NCBI GenBank assembly: GCA_949710005.1
Contig: OX453272.1
Coordinates: forward strand, 40,517,373 to 40,581,372
DNA from: Ricordea florida
Lineage: Eukaryota; Cnidaria; Anthozoa; Corallimorpharia; Ricordeidae
DNA length: 64,000 nt
Reading direction: 5' to 3'
Both the position numbers and the translations under genes were made by a program. The notes under the pieces were generated by a model. It did no database searches. It saw only the letters and a program-made list of their open reading frames with translations, and had not been told where the DNA came from. Below are positions 26,201 through 37,100 of this stretch, in pieces (position 1 is the stretch's first letter; every line of letters starts with the position of its first letter).

Positions 26201-29200
26201 CAACGTTACTCCCATCAAAACAGGGTCGACTCCAATACTTTAGATTTTCTTTGCCGGTGATTGCGCTGAGGGTTCACAATAGTGTTCTCAGATCCCGCTT
26301 TCTCGCCCATTTTTTCCTGTTGATCCCGCTTTCCCGCCTTTTTTTACTTGGGAATCCCAATCCCGCCCTATTTTTAAAGACATTTTGCGTTAATTAGTGA
26401 TTTGTTATATAATAATTAACACAATAGGCCTCGCAGACCTCATACGGTCTGATACTAACGTGGGGTAAGCGATAATGGAAACGCTTGACAAGTCCTGATA
26501 GGGTACATGTCCGTTGCTATTCATTACTTGAAACCAGACACAGCTATACAAACAAAAGGTTCATTTCCGCTAGATTGCGGTTTTTGCGCTGGTCAGCTTA
26601 GGATGAAGGCACGTTGGAATTGAAATCCCGTGTCCCGCTCTGTTTCCCTTGCCAATCTCGCATTTCAACCCTATAAGAAATCGAAATCCCGCTCCCAATC
26701 GCAACTGAAATTCCCGCTTCCTGCTCCTACTTTCAGCTCAAATTCCGACTATCACCGCGAAAAAAAGCCAAATCCCGCATCCCGCCAAACCCATTGGGGA
26801 CCCTTAGCACTTTCTCACTGTTATATCCGCCTATTCAACGTAATCAGATTTTGCATTTGGGACTAACAACAACAACAACTTTATTTAAATATATAACAAA
26901 AGATACATTGGGACTGGCCTGCAGTTAGCAAGGCTATTCGAGGCAGGCCAGGCTACATAATTTACATACAAACTAGACAAATACCAGAAAAGAAAGAAAT
27001 TGGATGTGATATAAGTATATATATTTGACATTAAATAAATACTATTCAACTTAAGTTCAAGGACAATTAAAGTGAAATTTTAAAAATAAAATGAAATGAA
27101 AATAACAGAAAAGAGAATTACTTCTTCATTTTCACGATGATCGCATCCACATCAATATAATAGGAGTCTTCAGTTACAAGGATATCAAGTAGCATTTCTT
27201 TTAGTGATCTTTTAAAAGCTTTTTTCGGTCTTTCTTTAAGAATTTGAGGTATCCCATTCCAAATTTTGACCCCAACACGTGAAAAAGCATTTCGTTTGAC
27301 ATTGAGTCGAGATTCTTTAGTATAAAAATGTTCAGAAGTTGAGGCACGTGTGTTGTAAGTATGAACACTAGAAATTCGAGAAAAGAGTTTCAAAATATTA
27401 TCCGGAGCAGTGTTTTTATTTATATCATACATAAGACTACAAACGGATTCATAATATAGAGACTGTAAAGGTAGAATTTTTGCATTTACAAAATAAGGTA
27501 TTGCATGGTCGTTTGTTTCAGCAAAATATATTAAACGCAGTGCACGTTTTTGAAGGACAAGAATTTGGTCAAGGAAAGTTTTACACGCGTTGCCCCAAGA
27601 GATAAGACCATAACTTAGATAAGGTGTAATTAGTGACTGATAACTATTTAGGAGGGTGCAAGTGGGAACAATATGTCTTAATCTCGCAATTAGCCCAATT
27701 GTTTTACTTATTTTGTTTGCAACAGAGTAAATATGGGTCTTCCAAGATAGATTTTCATCGATTAACAGTCCAAGATATTTAATAAAGTTTTTACGTTCAA
27801 GGGTAACGTTTTTATTGCTTTCATTGTCAAAAATATTAACCTGGGGATCGTAGTTGAGTTTTTTTTGGTACGGACTATATTGTCCGCATCAGACAAAGGA
27901 ATATAATTTTTTTCACTAGAAGCTACTTTTTCTGGTTGTAAACTAGAAGGAATTGTGACTTTCGACCGTGTTTGCAAGTGTACGTAGCTGAAACCAATAT
28001 GGCGGAAATTGATTCTGAAGTTTAATACGCGAAAACGATTTAATCATGACATTGTCGTAATTTGCAGTTATGAAATTATTAAAAACAAATAGGTAATGCA
28101 ATTAATTCCCATATCGTGTTTTGACACATTGGTTAGAAAATTAAGACAAGTCTGATTCCTTATCTCGATATTGCAAAGCCGTCAAACGCTCCTAAATTAA
28201 TTAGATTACAGTTTGCTAAGTGAAAATTCGAAGAACTATCGTGAACAGCAGCACGATTTCAGCAGTTACTAAAAAGATTACTTGAAAAGCGATTGACAGG
28301 TGTGATACGCACGAATGAAAACCCAGGAAAAAGACATTTTGGCAAATGATAATAATTTCGTGTAACATGGCCGCATGAAAGTGTTTTACAGAAATATATG
28401 TTCTGCAAACTTCACAAATAGCGCCGCTATTCAAGCTGAACTGGCGGCTATTTCGTGGGCTGAGGAAACACAAAGGTTTAAACAAATGCCGGATTTACAA
28501 AAGCGAAAATTCTCTCTCGCTATTTCTTGGCCCATGGAATAGCCGGAGCTGTTTGTAAAGTTTGTAAAACAGTAACTCCCAGAAGAAGTCTACTTTAGAT
28601 AGAAGAACGCGTTGAAAAATAGCCTGTACCAGGCTCGTGGACACGATAGAAAAGCGGGAGAGCGAGAGCACAAATCGGGGGAGACTCCCGCCGATTTTCG
28701 CTCAACCTCGCTCACCCGCTGGTTCGATCGTGCCTACGAACCGAGAGCCTGGCACAGGCTTGTCGAAAAAAGAAAAGAGTTTTACAACTTCCCTTTTCTC
28801 AGAAGTCACTCACCAGCTTATCTTTTTAAAAGAATATTAAAAAAAAATAGTTAACAAAATCTTTAAAAAAAATCTTTAAAATTTCAAAAAATCTCGACGT
28901 CTCCGGATAAAAAGTCCTCCAGTGATCAAAGGTGTTAGATAGGGAAAGTTGATTATCCCACAGTTTGAGGAAAAACAGAAAAATAATGAAACTGCCTTTG
29001 TTTGGTTGGAAACATATGGAACTGATTTTCAATGCTTGGCTGAGTGCTTCGACAAAATCTGGATCCACTGAATAGGCCTTTCTTTTTGGTAAGGAACATA
29101 AGAATATGTGACATGTGTGTCCGGGATCGGGAAACCTTCAGGATGATGGGATTTAGGGAAGATGTTGTTCGGGATGGCGGGATTGAAGAACCCTATTGGG

Positions 29201-31639
29201 GAACCTCCACTATCCTTTGGTCTGCGAATACTTTGGAAATAGCTCTCTACACTACCTCCGTCTACTGCCCTTGAGGAACTGCACAAAAATATGCTCCTAT
29301 GATAAAGAAGCTCGTTTGTAGGACATGCTACTTACCGTATAGGTAAACATAATTCAAGTATTGATATATGTCTGTAAGCATCTTTCAACACCAGAAAATG
29401 TCAACAACAAGCATTATGCACTGTAATTGTGTGGCAACAAGTGAAATGTACTTGTAACCATATATGTATTTTACCTTAACACCACAATGTACACTTAGTT
29501 ACCTTCGATGACTTGGTAAGTATAAATTCCATGATATATAGTATTTTGGGTGATGGGTAGCAGATAATTAAGGTATAGTAATGGCAGCTATAATTTCTAA
29601 AATTAATCTGATTTATTTTATTCAATCTTCATATTGCTCTTTTTTATCTCAACAGTAATGGTTTAGAACCTGTCGTCCATAACGTATCACAAGTATACCA
29701 TGACAAGCATTATGAATTCCAGATCCAAGGGAAGAAAAAATTTGCTGCTTATGACTAGAACAACAGTCCTATCAAAATAAAGAAGTTTAGAATTGACACT
29801 ACATCAAATGCCAAATATATCCTCATGGTATTTCTCGAAGATTATCAGAGTTACATTTAACAATGAAAATTACAGTGGCAAAAACTCTTTGTGTATATCA
29901 ACATGTTACAATGTTAAGAAGCGGCTAACCTTACCAAGTAAAGAAAGACAGCTCTGGTAAGTTCAGCATGGTATATGCACTTAACTGTAGACTTATCAAT
30001 TTCGATAAAACTGATCCTTTGGAAACGTTTTGTGAACAGTGTACCAGCTGGAAGTATCTATTTATTCTATAATTTAACTGTTACTAGTAAAGATAAGTTT
30101 GCCTAATTAAATATAAATATGTCTCAATACAACACAACCTGTACTGAACAGCAATAAAAATAACAGATGTCATTCGACTAATGCTTGCAGTTGCTCCACA
30201 AGCACCAAAAGAGTATCTAACCACAACTACAGCTGGGGAAACCATTGGTGTAGAAACTCAGTGTAATGAAATACTTGTCCTGTTGCAAGTGCAACAAAAA
30301 GATGCAAGCAACAACATCAATTATCACATAATGACAAAACTGTCATCTGAAACAGAAGGTAGAATCCACTAAAATGAATTGGTATGCCACTGTATTGTTC
30401 AAGAATTACAATAGCAGACTTTTAACTTAATACAGTCTTCAATGCAGCTGTTAAACAAATCAGTTCTAAGAAATTGCTGGGCTCACTGAGGATGAATTAA
30501 CAACAATTTTCCTTGGCCTACCATCTGTGTGTCAGTTACATTCAACAATAAGACAACGATTGTTAGGAATTGCAATCAGGTAACCAAAAAAAAAATGTAA
30601 CCTCGAGATCTGCTTTGTAAACCTGGTTGACATTAAAAGAAGAGAGCTTAATTTCACTCTCACATTTTGACCAGTTAAACCACCAATACTATATATGGTG
30701 GCAATTGAAAAAGATGTTCATGGTTCGTCGTGTGAGGAATAACACGGTAAGTTTCTTGCTAAAGCAGTGACACGAAATTTGAATGACAGTGATAAACACA
30801 GAAACGGAAATAGATTCCTTGTATGTCTGGAATTCATCTTTGGTCGATTTTAACCGAAGGTACATCTATAAGTTGTCAGTTTTTAAATTGCACTTCGATG
30901 CCGGTAATATTAACACAACTTTCAGTGTCTTTTCGACAAGAATGACAATGAACATCATGGAACTCGGGCAGAGAATGGAATGTTTCTTTCAATGTTTATT
31001 ATCACGTCACTTTCACCAACTTAATTAGAGTAACGTAGAACGTTTTGCAAGTCATTAATACCACAGCTGTATTGTCGGCCTGACGATTTTTCGCAATGGA
31101 AGACATATATCTGGCAACTTTTAATAAGCCTGTCTTTGCCGGCACTGTTTGCCTTTCTACAATATGGAAGAGTAACAACGTAAAGTACGAAAACTCACAG
31201 AATAGTGCAGTTATTTTAATAGTCTTAATACCCAAATTGCAATTCTAGTCAGTTAAAGCCAACTGCTCGCAAAGTTTCCTCAAAAGACAAGACACACAGC
31301 AGGCAATCTCCTTTAAGTACTGACTTTATATCGAAATGCTCTAGTTTATTGTGTCACAGCAATACAAGTTTGAGATACGAAGAAAGAGTTGCTAATGTGT
31401 TGAGCTATTTCTGTCCGCAATGTTTAATATTTGCTACCAAAGTCCACAGTATCTTTGGAAAGCATACAGTTTTGACAAACACACAATAAAAGCTTGTGTT
31501 AAGATAAAACATTTGACACACACACAAAAAACCTTCTGATAGTTATCATACAACGTTTAAGCTTACCTGATTTGTTTAAGGCCGTGGCAGGGATAAAAAG
31601 AAGAACTATGCAACAAACCAATGGGTTGTGCACTTTCAT
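13615..31639 (-). CDS. Nicotinic acetylcholine receptor alpha-type subunit, gene 1 (complete, 8 coding exons)
   Basis: Subunit of a pentameric Cys-loop cation channel of the plasma membrane. Coding exons on the minus strand: 31567-31639, 20383-20732, 20125-20169, 18706-18815, 17655-17799, 16186-16441, 14621-14793, 13615-14082. All junctions are GT-AG and the phases close to 539 codons plus stop. Order: signal peptide (1 to about 20), Pro/Ser/Thr-rich extension (about 25-95), extracellular ligand-binding domain, four membrane helices. Seen: loop [11 protein letters not shown], Cys-loop cysteines C229 and C243 with 13 residues between, loop B GSWTYDG, adjacent loop C cysteines C293-C294 (alpha hallmark), [19 protein letters not shown] pore helix and a short cytoplasmic loop before TM4. 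Intron 1 is 10.8 kb. A choline-type ligand is inferred from the family only; cnidarian members may bind other ligands. Confidence 0.93.
14621..14793 (-). CDS. Gene 1 exon 7: TM2 pore helix and TM3 start
   Basis: 173 nt, phase 1 to 0. It contains [19 protein letters not shown] with the glutamate ring next to the pore, which predicts cation selectivity by family knowledge, then [10 protein letters not shown] and the start of TM3. Donor gtaggt. Confidence 0.92.
15005..15152. mobile_element. Palindromic MITE in gene 1 intron 6
   Basis: Arms TGGTAATAGGACT...TCGGTCTGTAATCATACGAG and its inverse; centre GACCGCGTAGCGGGAGTC. Near-complete hairpin of about 150 bp. Confidence 0.75.
15820..16064. mobile_element. 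Harbinger-type MITE with CATAAG arrays
   Basis: Ends GGGCTGGTTCACACTTTGAC and its inverse, flanked by TAT on both sides (3-bp duplication). Both halves are built of CATAAG hexamer repeats in opposite orientation. Lies in gene 1 intron 6, about 120 bp downstream of exon 6. Confidence 0.75.
16186..16441 (-). CDS. Gene 1 exon 6: loops B and C, TM1
   Basis: 256 nt, phase 0 to 1. It begins NC, the second Cys-loop cysteine, then gives GSWTYDG (loop B), [10 protein letters not shown] (loop C with adjacent cysteines), the RRR membrane entry and TM1 ending PCLVIVG. Acceptor ttcctcag, donor gtaagg. Confidence 0.93.
17041..17380 (+). mobile_element. tRNA-derived SINE, copy 2, with amplified head
   Basis: Same body and tail as the other two copies, B-box GGTTTGATTCC at about 17169. 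The first 25 bp (GGAGCAGGGTTGGCGCAGTG) are repeated four times in tandem at 17043-17137, containing the A-box region. Lies in gene 1 intron 5. Confidence 0.88.
17655..17799 (-). CDS. Gene 1 exon 5: loop E and first Cys-loop cysteine
   Basis: 145 nt, phase 2 to 0. It encodes [12 protein letters not shown] followed by the [15 protein letters not shown] segment, which holds the first Cys-loop cysteine and the conserved FPFD. Acceptor atcaacag, donor gtaagt. Confidence 0.92.
18007..18523. mobile_element. TA-flanked MITE made of GGGGCGCTTATT repeats
   Basis: Ends CCGTAATGATTCGATTTAGC and exact inverse, each bordered by TA. The subterminal zones hold about ten GGGCGCTTATT-G/AGAAT units in the same sense. 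TA duplication suggests Tc1/mariner-type mobilisation. In gene 1 intron 4. Confidence 0.8.
18706..18815 (-). CDS. Gene 1 exon 4: loop D to loop A
   Basis: 110 nt, phase 0 to 2. It encodes a strand starting [10 protein letters not shown] and ending with loop [10 protein letters not shown]. The acceptor is tcggcag and the donor gtaag. It has the same length as its gene 2 equivalent. Confidence 0.92.
19124..19195. repeat. Palindrome in gene 1 intron 3
   Basis: GAGTTTTTCAAAAAG and inverse CTTTTTGAAAAACTC with AAATTG/CAATTT inside; the hairpin core of a MITE-like repeat. Confidence 0.65.
19368..19440. repeat. Palindrome in gene 1 intron 3
   Basis: CGTACATGAACTAATAGCCAACG against CTGAGGTTGGCCATAGTTCATGTTCG around a GGCGCGTAGCGC centre. 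Confidence 0.65.
20125..20169 (-). CDS. Gene 1 exon 3: DERNQ...WLRQ micro-exon
   Basis: 45 nt, phase 0 to 0, encoding [15 protein letters not shown], the classic short nicotinic exon covering a ligand-domain beta strand. Acceptor ttttacag, donor gtgagt. An identical-length exon exists in gene 2. Confidence 0.92.
20191..20214. repeat. (AT)n microsatellite
   Basis: Twelve AT units about 20 bp upstream of the acceptor of gene 1 exon 3. Confidence 0.9.
20383..20732 (-). CDS. Gene 1 exon 2: mature N-terminus with Pro/Ser/Thr-rich extension
   Basis: 350 nt, phase 1 in, phase 0 out. The first 70 or so residues are rich in Pro, Thr and Ser, unlike classic nicotinic subunits, and are followed by a Cys-Asn-Cys pair. 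The N-terminal helix and first beta strand come next, ending ISLNQLIDI, equivalent to the conserved L.L.Q.I.V segment. The acceptor is tttacag and the donor gtaagt. Confidence 0.9.
21268..21775 (-). mobile_element. LINE 3' end with (TATG)n tail
   Basis: On the minus strand, a frame ends [20 protein letters not shown] then an untranslated region and a TGTATG/TATG tail at 21268-21320 (read inverted as CATACATACACACA). The terminal domain matches CR1-like RTs. In gene 1 intron 1. Confidence 0.65.
21893..22005. mobile_element. MITE family A, copy 1 (left end truncated)
   Basis: CTACTTCATTATGCATGCTGTA to TGAAGTAGGGACCTGAGCGG AAATC; same ends as copies at 36080, 46573 and 50345. Confidence 0.65.
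22010..22552 (+). pseudogene. Decayed protein-coding sequence, family unknown
   Basis: Successive frames read as coding but shift: [20 protein letters not shown] (about 22020-22155), then [20 protein letters not shown] (22245-22425), then [20 protein letters not shown] ending in TAG at 22552. No family recognised. In intron 1 of gene 1. Confidence 0.35.
22750..23125. repeat. Long inverted repeat, ~120-bp arms
   Basis: Arms around 22752-22870 and 23000-23122 match inverted (TCTGTGAAACAAATAATACTA... against ...TAGTAATATTTGTTTCACAGA) with an AT-rich centre. Foldback element. Confidence 0.65.
23126..24680. other. No recognised feature
   Basis: AT-rich intron sequence. A Lys/Arg-rich minus frame at 24087-24269 and a plus frame at 24465-24728 have no recognised family. 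Confidence 0.35.
24730..25040 (-). pseudogene. LINE RT C-terminal fragment
   Basis: Minus-strand frames encode [20 protein letters not shown] then [20 protein letters not shown], the region after the RT palm in CR1/RTE-like elements. Broken by stops. Confidence 0.6.
25250..25610 (-). pseudogene. Second LINE RT C-terminal fragment
   Basis: [40 protein letters not shown] and [20 protein letters not shown] form an open minus frame of about 100 codons, typical of a non-LTR polymerase tail. It is a different subfamily from the fragment at 24730. Confidence 0.65.
26270..26800. repeat. TCCCGC-rich dispersed repeat
   Basis: Many copies of ATCCCGC, TTCCCGC and CCCGCC in short spacing across the interval; boundaries not resolved. 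Confidence 0.45.
26862..27870 (-). mobile_element. CR1-like LINE 3' part with (TTG)n tail
   Basis: The minus frame from about 27865 to 27121 is uninterrupted for about 248 codons: [51 protein letters not shown], then [20 protein letters not shown]. The 3' region ends in a (TTG)n tail at 26863-26880. 5'-truncated. This is the best-preserved LINE in the window, so a fairly recent insertion into gene 1 intron 1. Confidence 0.8.
28621..28760. mobile_element. Palindromic MITE
   Basis: Ends AGCCTGTACCAGGCTC and inverse GAGCCTGGCACAGGCT; inner GGGGGAGACTCCCGC hairpin. In gene 1 intron 1. Confidence 0.7.
28761..31560. other. Gene 1 intron 1, unassigned
   Basis: Short frames (29044-29286, 30181-30372, 30783-31028) with no recognised family. 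The frame at 30181 and the sequence near 30470-30580 look weakly coding but are broken. Confidence 0.35.
31567..31639 (-). CDS. Gene 1 exon 1: start codon and signal peptide
   Basis: Begins [20 protein letters not shown], a basic start followed by a hydrophobic core and a small-residue cleavage region. The donor is G|gtaagc in phase 1 and fits the phase of exon 2. The 5' leader runs upstream from 31640; no TATA box is evident. It lies 10.8 kb from the next coding exon. Confidence 0.88.
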
Positions 31640-32872
31640 TGTGGCAAGAGAACGTTTCAAGAGCTCGCCGCGTCGAGAGTTAGTCCAAACAGAGACTCCA
31701 GTGTCTGATTAACAGTATGAAAAGGAAGCCCTCACGTGGTATGTAGGTCAAAACGTATCTCATCAATATATCAAGACACACAACGTGAAACGCGCGCACG
31801 GGTCCGCTGCCCACATTTCATTGACATCGTCTCGTACCTCACGCACTACACTGCGGCACGATTGTCTGTTCATAAAGCTCAGATTGCAGTGTTTTTTCCA
31901 TTTAGAGTCAGATTTCTTAAGAAATCATAGGACGGAACAAATCACTTGCAGAAAATTACACAGGAACCATTGAAATAGTGAAACAGACTTGAAGCTGACA
32001 TTTCATTACCATTCAAAAAAAGAAACGAAATCCGTTCCAAATGGAACGCGAGAGTGCTGACATAAATGTTAATTAATAGAGCCTTTGATTTGTTTCCACA
32101 TATGTGATGCACGTCCCAAATATTATACATATTTTATTAATGCGAAAATTTGTACAGTAATTTGGTGAAAAACTTTGTGATAAATTCAAAGATTTCAAGC
32201 TTGGCTCATAACTGTAACACGACAGATAAGCATCAGTAATGGGAATAATAATATAATGTTATGCAGGGGGGGGCTCAGCATATAATAGTTTGCCAAGCTC
32301 TGATAGCCTGCAGTATAATGGACCCAGACATCCCGTCAAAAATATGTCGGCGCCATGCATTGCTTGCAGACCAAGGAACGGATATAGAAAGCCATTGTTT
32401 ATAACAGTAGATCTTGTGAAAAGCGGATGTCTTTGATTTTGCAATTGTTCAAAACTAGATTTGCTAGTTTACTTGATTTTCTTGATGTCCACATTAAACG
32501 TGATTTTCACGGCTGTCATGTCGTTTTTCCAAAAATATTTAAGACGGAATAACATTTCAAATATCAGTTACAACTTTTAATATCTCACTATCTATTCTGT
32601 AGTTTAAAATATTTTTTTCTTTAAAGCTCAAAGATAAGCTTCTAGCTTGTTCGATGTTGGGTAAATAGGGGTCATCAAATCCGTCGATCAGTGCTAGTTT
32701 TTCGCAAAATCCGCCAATCCGCCAATCCGCAGATATTTTTACAAATCCGAACCCACAGTACTGTTATAGAAGTGGGCACCATTCAGTAACTTACCCGTTA
32801 AAGAAATACCTGTCATTAAATTAGCCTACTATTTATCAGGACTTGGCGCCAAAATCGTGTTGTCGTTCCTAA
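31640..32872. promoter_or_regulatory. Gene 1 upstream region
   Basis: Should hold the promoter of gene 1 (minus strand). No TATA or initiator element that I can identify with confidence. A CCGCCAATCCG direct repeat lies near 32709-32730. Confidence 0.3.
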
Positions 32873-33653
32873 GGGCCAAGTCGCACTGGAGGACAAACCT
32901 GTTTACTTATGTCAAAAATTATTCCTCACAAAAAAAACCAAGTGCGACCGGTTTTTTTTACCAAAGGACAAAATGTGGTCGTGGACAGCGGACAAGCTTC
33001 AAAGACGCCGTCGTCTACCTCTGGTGCAGGCCAAACTGAGAAAAATCTTTGAAAACAAAAGGGACGGTGTTTTGATTCGGAAATGATTTGACAGGTAATA
33101 TGTAGCAGGGTCTGTATGCGATAGACTTCGTCATCTGGAGCAATCGAAGTTTCTCTGTTCGTTCGTATTTGCTTCTAAAGTAGTCCCCTGGAATTGTCCG
33201 ATCAGTGTAATGGATCTCGAACCACGATTTGACTGGACGAGGAAGAGTCCAATAATATGGTGCTCGTCTTCGATAACGATTTCGTTGACGGCGAATACAT
33301 CGTGTCAATAGCAAGTTTTGTGCACGTGAATACTGCATAAATAACAGGTAACATATCATTAAATTGATATTTGCCTGCTGCTGATGAACCAGAAAAGAGA
33401 AGAAAAAATTAGTGCAAGATTTCTTCGTGGTAGCATATTTTGAGATTCCTCGTGTCGCTATTTTGTCGATGTAAACAGGAAGTAAAGGCGGCTTCACGGG
33501 AAATCACGCGGCGCTCACAGCGACGCGATGTTTCGTTCACAGATTTTGTTCTCACTCTCGACTGTAGTTTGGACAGATCTCTTGTCACTGGCTGATTTCA
33601 AGTCAGATTTGCCCAGAACAAATCTGAAATTGACCTCTAGTGCGACTTGGCCC
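32873..33653 (-). mobile_element. PIF/Harbinger element remnant, TAA duplication
   Basis: Inverted ends GGGCCAAGTCGCACT(A/G)GAGG; flanked by TAA at 32870-32872 and 33654-33656, the TWA duplication typical of Harbinger. Inside, a minus frame (33015-33497) encodes RRAPYYWTLPRPVKSWFEIH and TIPGDYFRSKYERTEKL, the N-terminal part of a Harbinger transposase. The DDE core is deleted. It ends 180 bp from the 12.5 kb transposon. Confidence 0.8.
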
Positions 33654-33835
33654 TAACAAGAACGTGGACCCTGTATCGAGTTCTGAAACGTCAGTTTTCG
33701 TCTCTTCCTTGGCAGAGCTGTTGTCATATTCAGTCACCTCATCGTCAGCATCACAAACATCTGTCACCATCGGGCATCTCATCTAAATACGGAGCCCTGT
33801 TAGTGCCATACACGCGCGTGTACAGCATCATATTG

Positions 33836-34157
33836 GGGATGCATACTTTTTTCATTCTCGCGAACACTTTCTTACGTTTGGCGCGACTTTTTTTCACCGG
33901 CGCGACTTTTTTTTCTGGCGCGACTTTTTTTCTCTGGCGCGACTTTGTTTCTTTGGCGCGACTTCTTTTTCTTTGGCGCGACCTTTTTTCTTTGGCGCGA
34001 CTTTTTTTTCTTTGGCGCGACCTTTTTTCTCTGGCGCAACTTTTTTTTCTTTGGCGCGACCTTTTTTGTCTGGCGCTCATTTGTATACCGCGGGCTCAAA
34101 GTTCGAACACGTGTGGTTGAGCAAAGATGGCTGACTCGGCTGACAACGATCTAGAGA
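33836..34157 (+). repeat. Left terminal inverted repeat of the 12.5 kb transposon
   Basis: Terminal 45 bp, then ten units of GGCGCGAC followed by T-rich spacer (33880-34078), then a unique segment containing GTTCGAACACGTGTGG and an ATG at 34127. The same order is found inverted at the right end. Confidence 0.9.
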
Positions 34158-37100
34158 AGGCAAGTATTATAGTTTGCTGAATACTTAATGAAGGGGGAAG
34201 GCAGGCAGTCGTAGGTTTTCGCTTTTTTCTGTCTTTACCGTGCAAAAGATACGTGGAAAATCTCAAAACCATGCTAGGAAATTCAACACCTCAAAACCCA
34301 GAGCAGGCAGAACAATTTTGATTCTTACTTTACTCACCTGCTTTACTTTACGCCGATGGGCCGATAGCTATAGTGTAGCAATACTCATTATAAATACAGA
34401 TATAGTCATATATTAAGTTCAAAATTAAATATTAAGAAATCGTTATAAACGGTATATAACCTACAACAGGAATAAGATCTGTTTCAAACATAACAAGCTT
34501 TATTTACTTGAACACTAAAATAATTTTCATCTTATTGTGTTGTTGATCATTGCATTTTCAGGTTTGTAACTTTCTACGAGAAAGGGGAGTTGAAGACAGT
34601 ATTGTTCAGAAGTTTGAGGAGGAAAAGCTTAGCCTTTGGTTGTTTTATACCAAGCACCCCTCCAGGTTATTCTACCATTAACTAAACAACAACATATTTT
34701 ATTACTAACAGAAAACCATCGCTTGCATGGCCGCCTGCTTTTTCTTGTCAGCCTTCCACTTCAAAGTTAAGCACTTATCAATTGAAATCCCCACCCCCAT
34801 GGGCAGACAATGCTTTCAAATGCGATCAAAGGCCTCATATTCCCAACACATTCCCTGACATTGCCCTTTAGCACATGTCACATATTTATTTCATATCATA
34901 TTTAGCCACTCTGTTGGGGATAGTCATTTAACCATGCTCACCCCTCTTATTGAACAAATTCTCTCCGGCCTGACCAATCGATGAAAATCGATGATTGGAA
35001 TTCAATCGATAAATCAATATCAATCGATGATGGTTATTTAATTGATATTGATTGGCATTCGATGACCAATCAATTAAGTTACAAATGAAATTTCCTTAAT
35101 TACATTGATTGACAATGATTGCCATCAGGAGCCCATGACCAGGAGCGTTCCTCTGTGTTGGGTGGCGTCCCCAGCACAGTAGCAGATGTGGTTATTTATA
35201 GAACTCATATTTCCCGCGAAATCGGTTTCCATAGTTTCCGTTGCTTTAAGTGACCAACTCGCTTTCTCTTCCGATCTTTCGCTTTTCTTCGCATCTTTTG
35301 CCCTTTTATCACAAAAGCCAATCCTGAATTTACTCAAAATGTATCCCACAGTTCAAAGAAGGCTTAGATTAAACAATATGTAACTAAACACGATAAAAGT
35401 TGGAGGAATGTTAGAGCTACTTTTCAAGTCGTAAACGCAGCGGTACGGGCTTCTATTGAAACGTTTCACTGTTCAAGAAACTGATGAAGCGCTCAGGAGC
35501 AGAAGAATTAAAGAAAGAAGATTTATTTAAAGTTTCAAAGTTACATTTGCGGAATCCTCGCGACGATTCCATTTATTATGTTCACGAATTGGAAAGCGGT
35601 ACCGTCCCTAATACACCGAGTCCTTCTTCTCAGGCTAGCGAGCATACCCAAATGCAACCAACGCAGTCGATTTTAAGAAAGAAGCTTTGATAAAAGATCT
35701 TCCAGTGTTCTACAGGACTTTTCAAAAGAAAATGATCACTTTTTCGTTGGAAATTGGCGTCAGTGGCGAGAGAAAACTGGCTAGACTTCAGACCTCACTC
35801 CAGTCGACAACGGGAGTTATCGCCGTTTCTTACGGATAAGGCTTCTATTCCTCACTTTGCTTTGGCTGTGTTTCTTAGTGGTACGTGTTGCTACGAGAAG
35901 GAAATTGACCCATTTGAGCCAGTGCGTCTACTACTCGTACCTGATGGTAAATGGCGTCTTAAGTGCGAAGTGTTCAATTACAAAACGCTTTAGCAAGGAA
36001 CAGTTCGATGAATAAATTATATATGACGATGTAATAGAGTCGTTTGATAATTTTAGTATAACTCAGGGGAGATTTTGGAATGATTTCCGCACAAGTCCCT
36101 ACTTCATTATGCATGCTGTAGCCATACTGTTTCATTCTGCAATAACAAGAAATGTTTACATGAGAATTACCCTAAACAATTCATCTGCTGCATGCCTAAT
36201 GAAGTAGGGACCTCTAAGGAAATCTTGCCGAAATTTTTTATGTTTCAATTATGTTATTTATTCCTAGACATGGGATCTCCAGAGGGTTGTTGCTCATGGA
36301 TTCCTTTCCTTCTGTGAGTGGTTTTTCAGCAAAGTATTACCGAATGATCAATACTTTATAGGTCCACTATGCATGAACAGAGGTGCCCTGGAGTCTGTCT
36401 TCAGTGTTTTAAAGCACGCAAGTGGTGATAATTTGTCACCATTGAGCTATGGTCCTTCTTTCGGAAAGCTGATTTACAGGAAAGGGGGATTTGATTAAAA
36501 CATGTACTCTGAAAAGGGATATAGAGATGTGAAATTGAGCATAGATGGCATTGATGATACAGATTCTACTACAGTTGTTATTAGAACAAATATCTAGCCG
36601 GATTGTAAAGTTTCAATTCCCTGAGAGGATCTCTCAGTCAACACTTGGTGACAGGCAAGACATGAATGCCTGTACAATTATTTCAGTTGTGTTTGGTTGC
36701 TTTTGTGCATCCAAAGCACTGGACATTTCACTCCTGTGGCAATAGCTACCTCAGGCGTGGACTAACTGCCTTATAAATGCTATCTGTGGAGGAGACAAAT
36801 GGTATGATGACCTTTATGCTGATGCTGCAGTCAACCTTAGTGCTGCTGGTAATGAATGTTGTGTACAGTCTACTGATCCTGTATTTGACTTCACTAATGT
36901 TGATAATTCAATTATATTATAATTATGTTCAGGGATCTTCTGTTTCTGATAGATATGGAGTACTCATTGGATTTAACATTTGTTGGGCTCTATGTAAAGC
37001 AAAATGGGCTTTGTGCTCTTATAGACAGTCATCATGCTTTTGAAAAAGTTGGCACAGTTATATCCATATCAGACAGGTTCACTGCTCTGGTAGGTGACTA

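Noticed and set aside
33751-34099. Basic RQRKKSR-repeat proteins and mirrored FFLWRDFF frames at both transposon ends
   Set aside because: They are translations of the subterminal DNA repeats in the TIRs, open in many frames on both strands.
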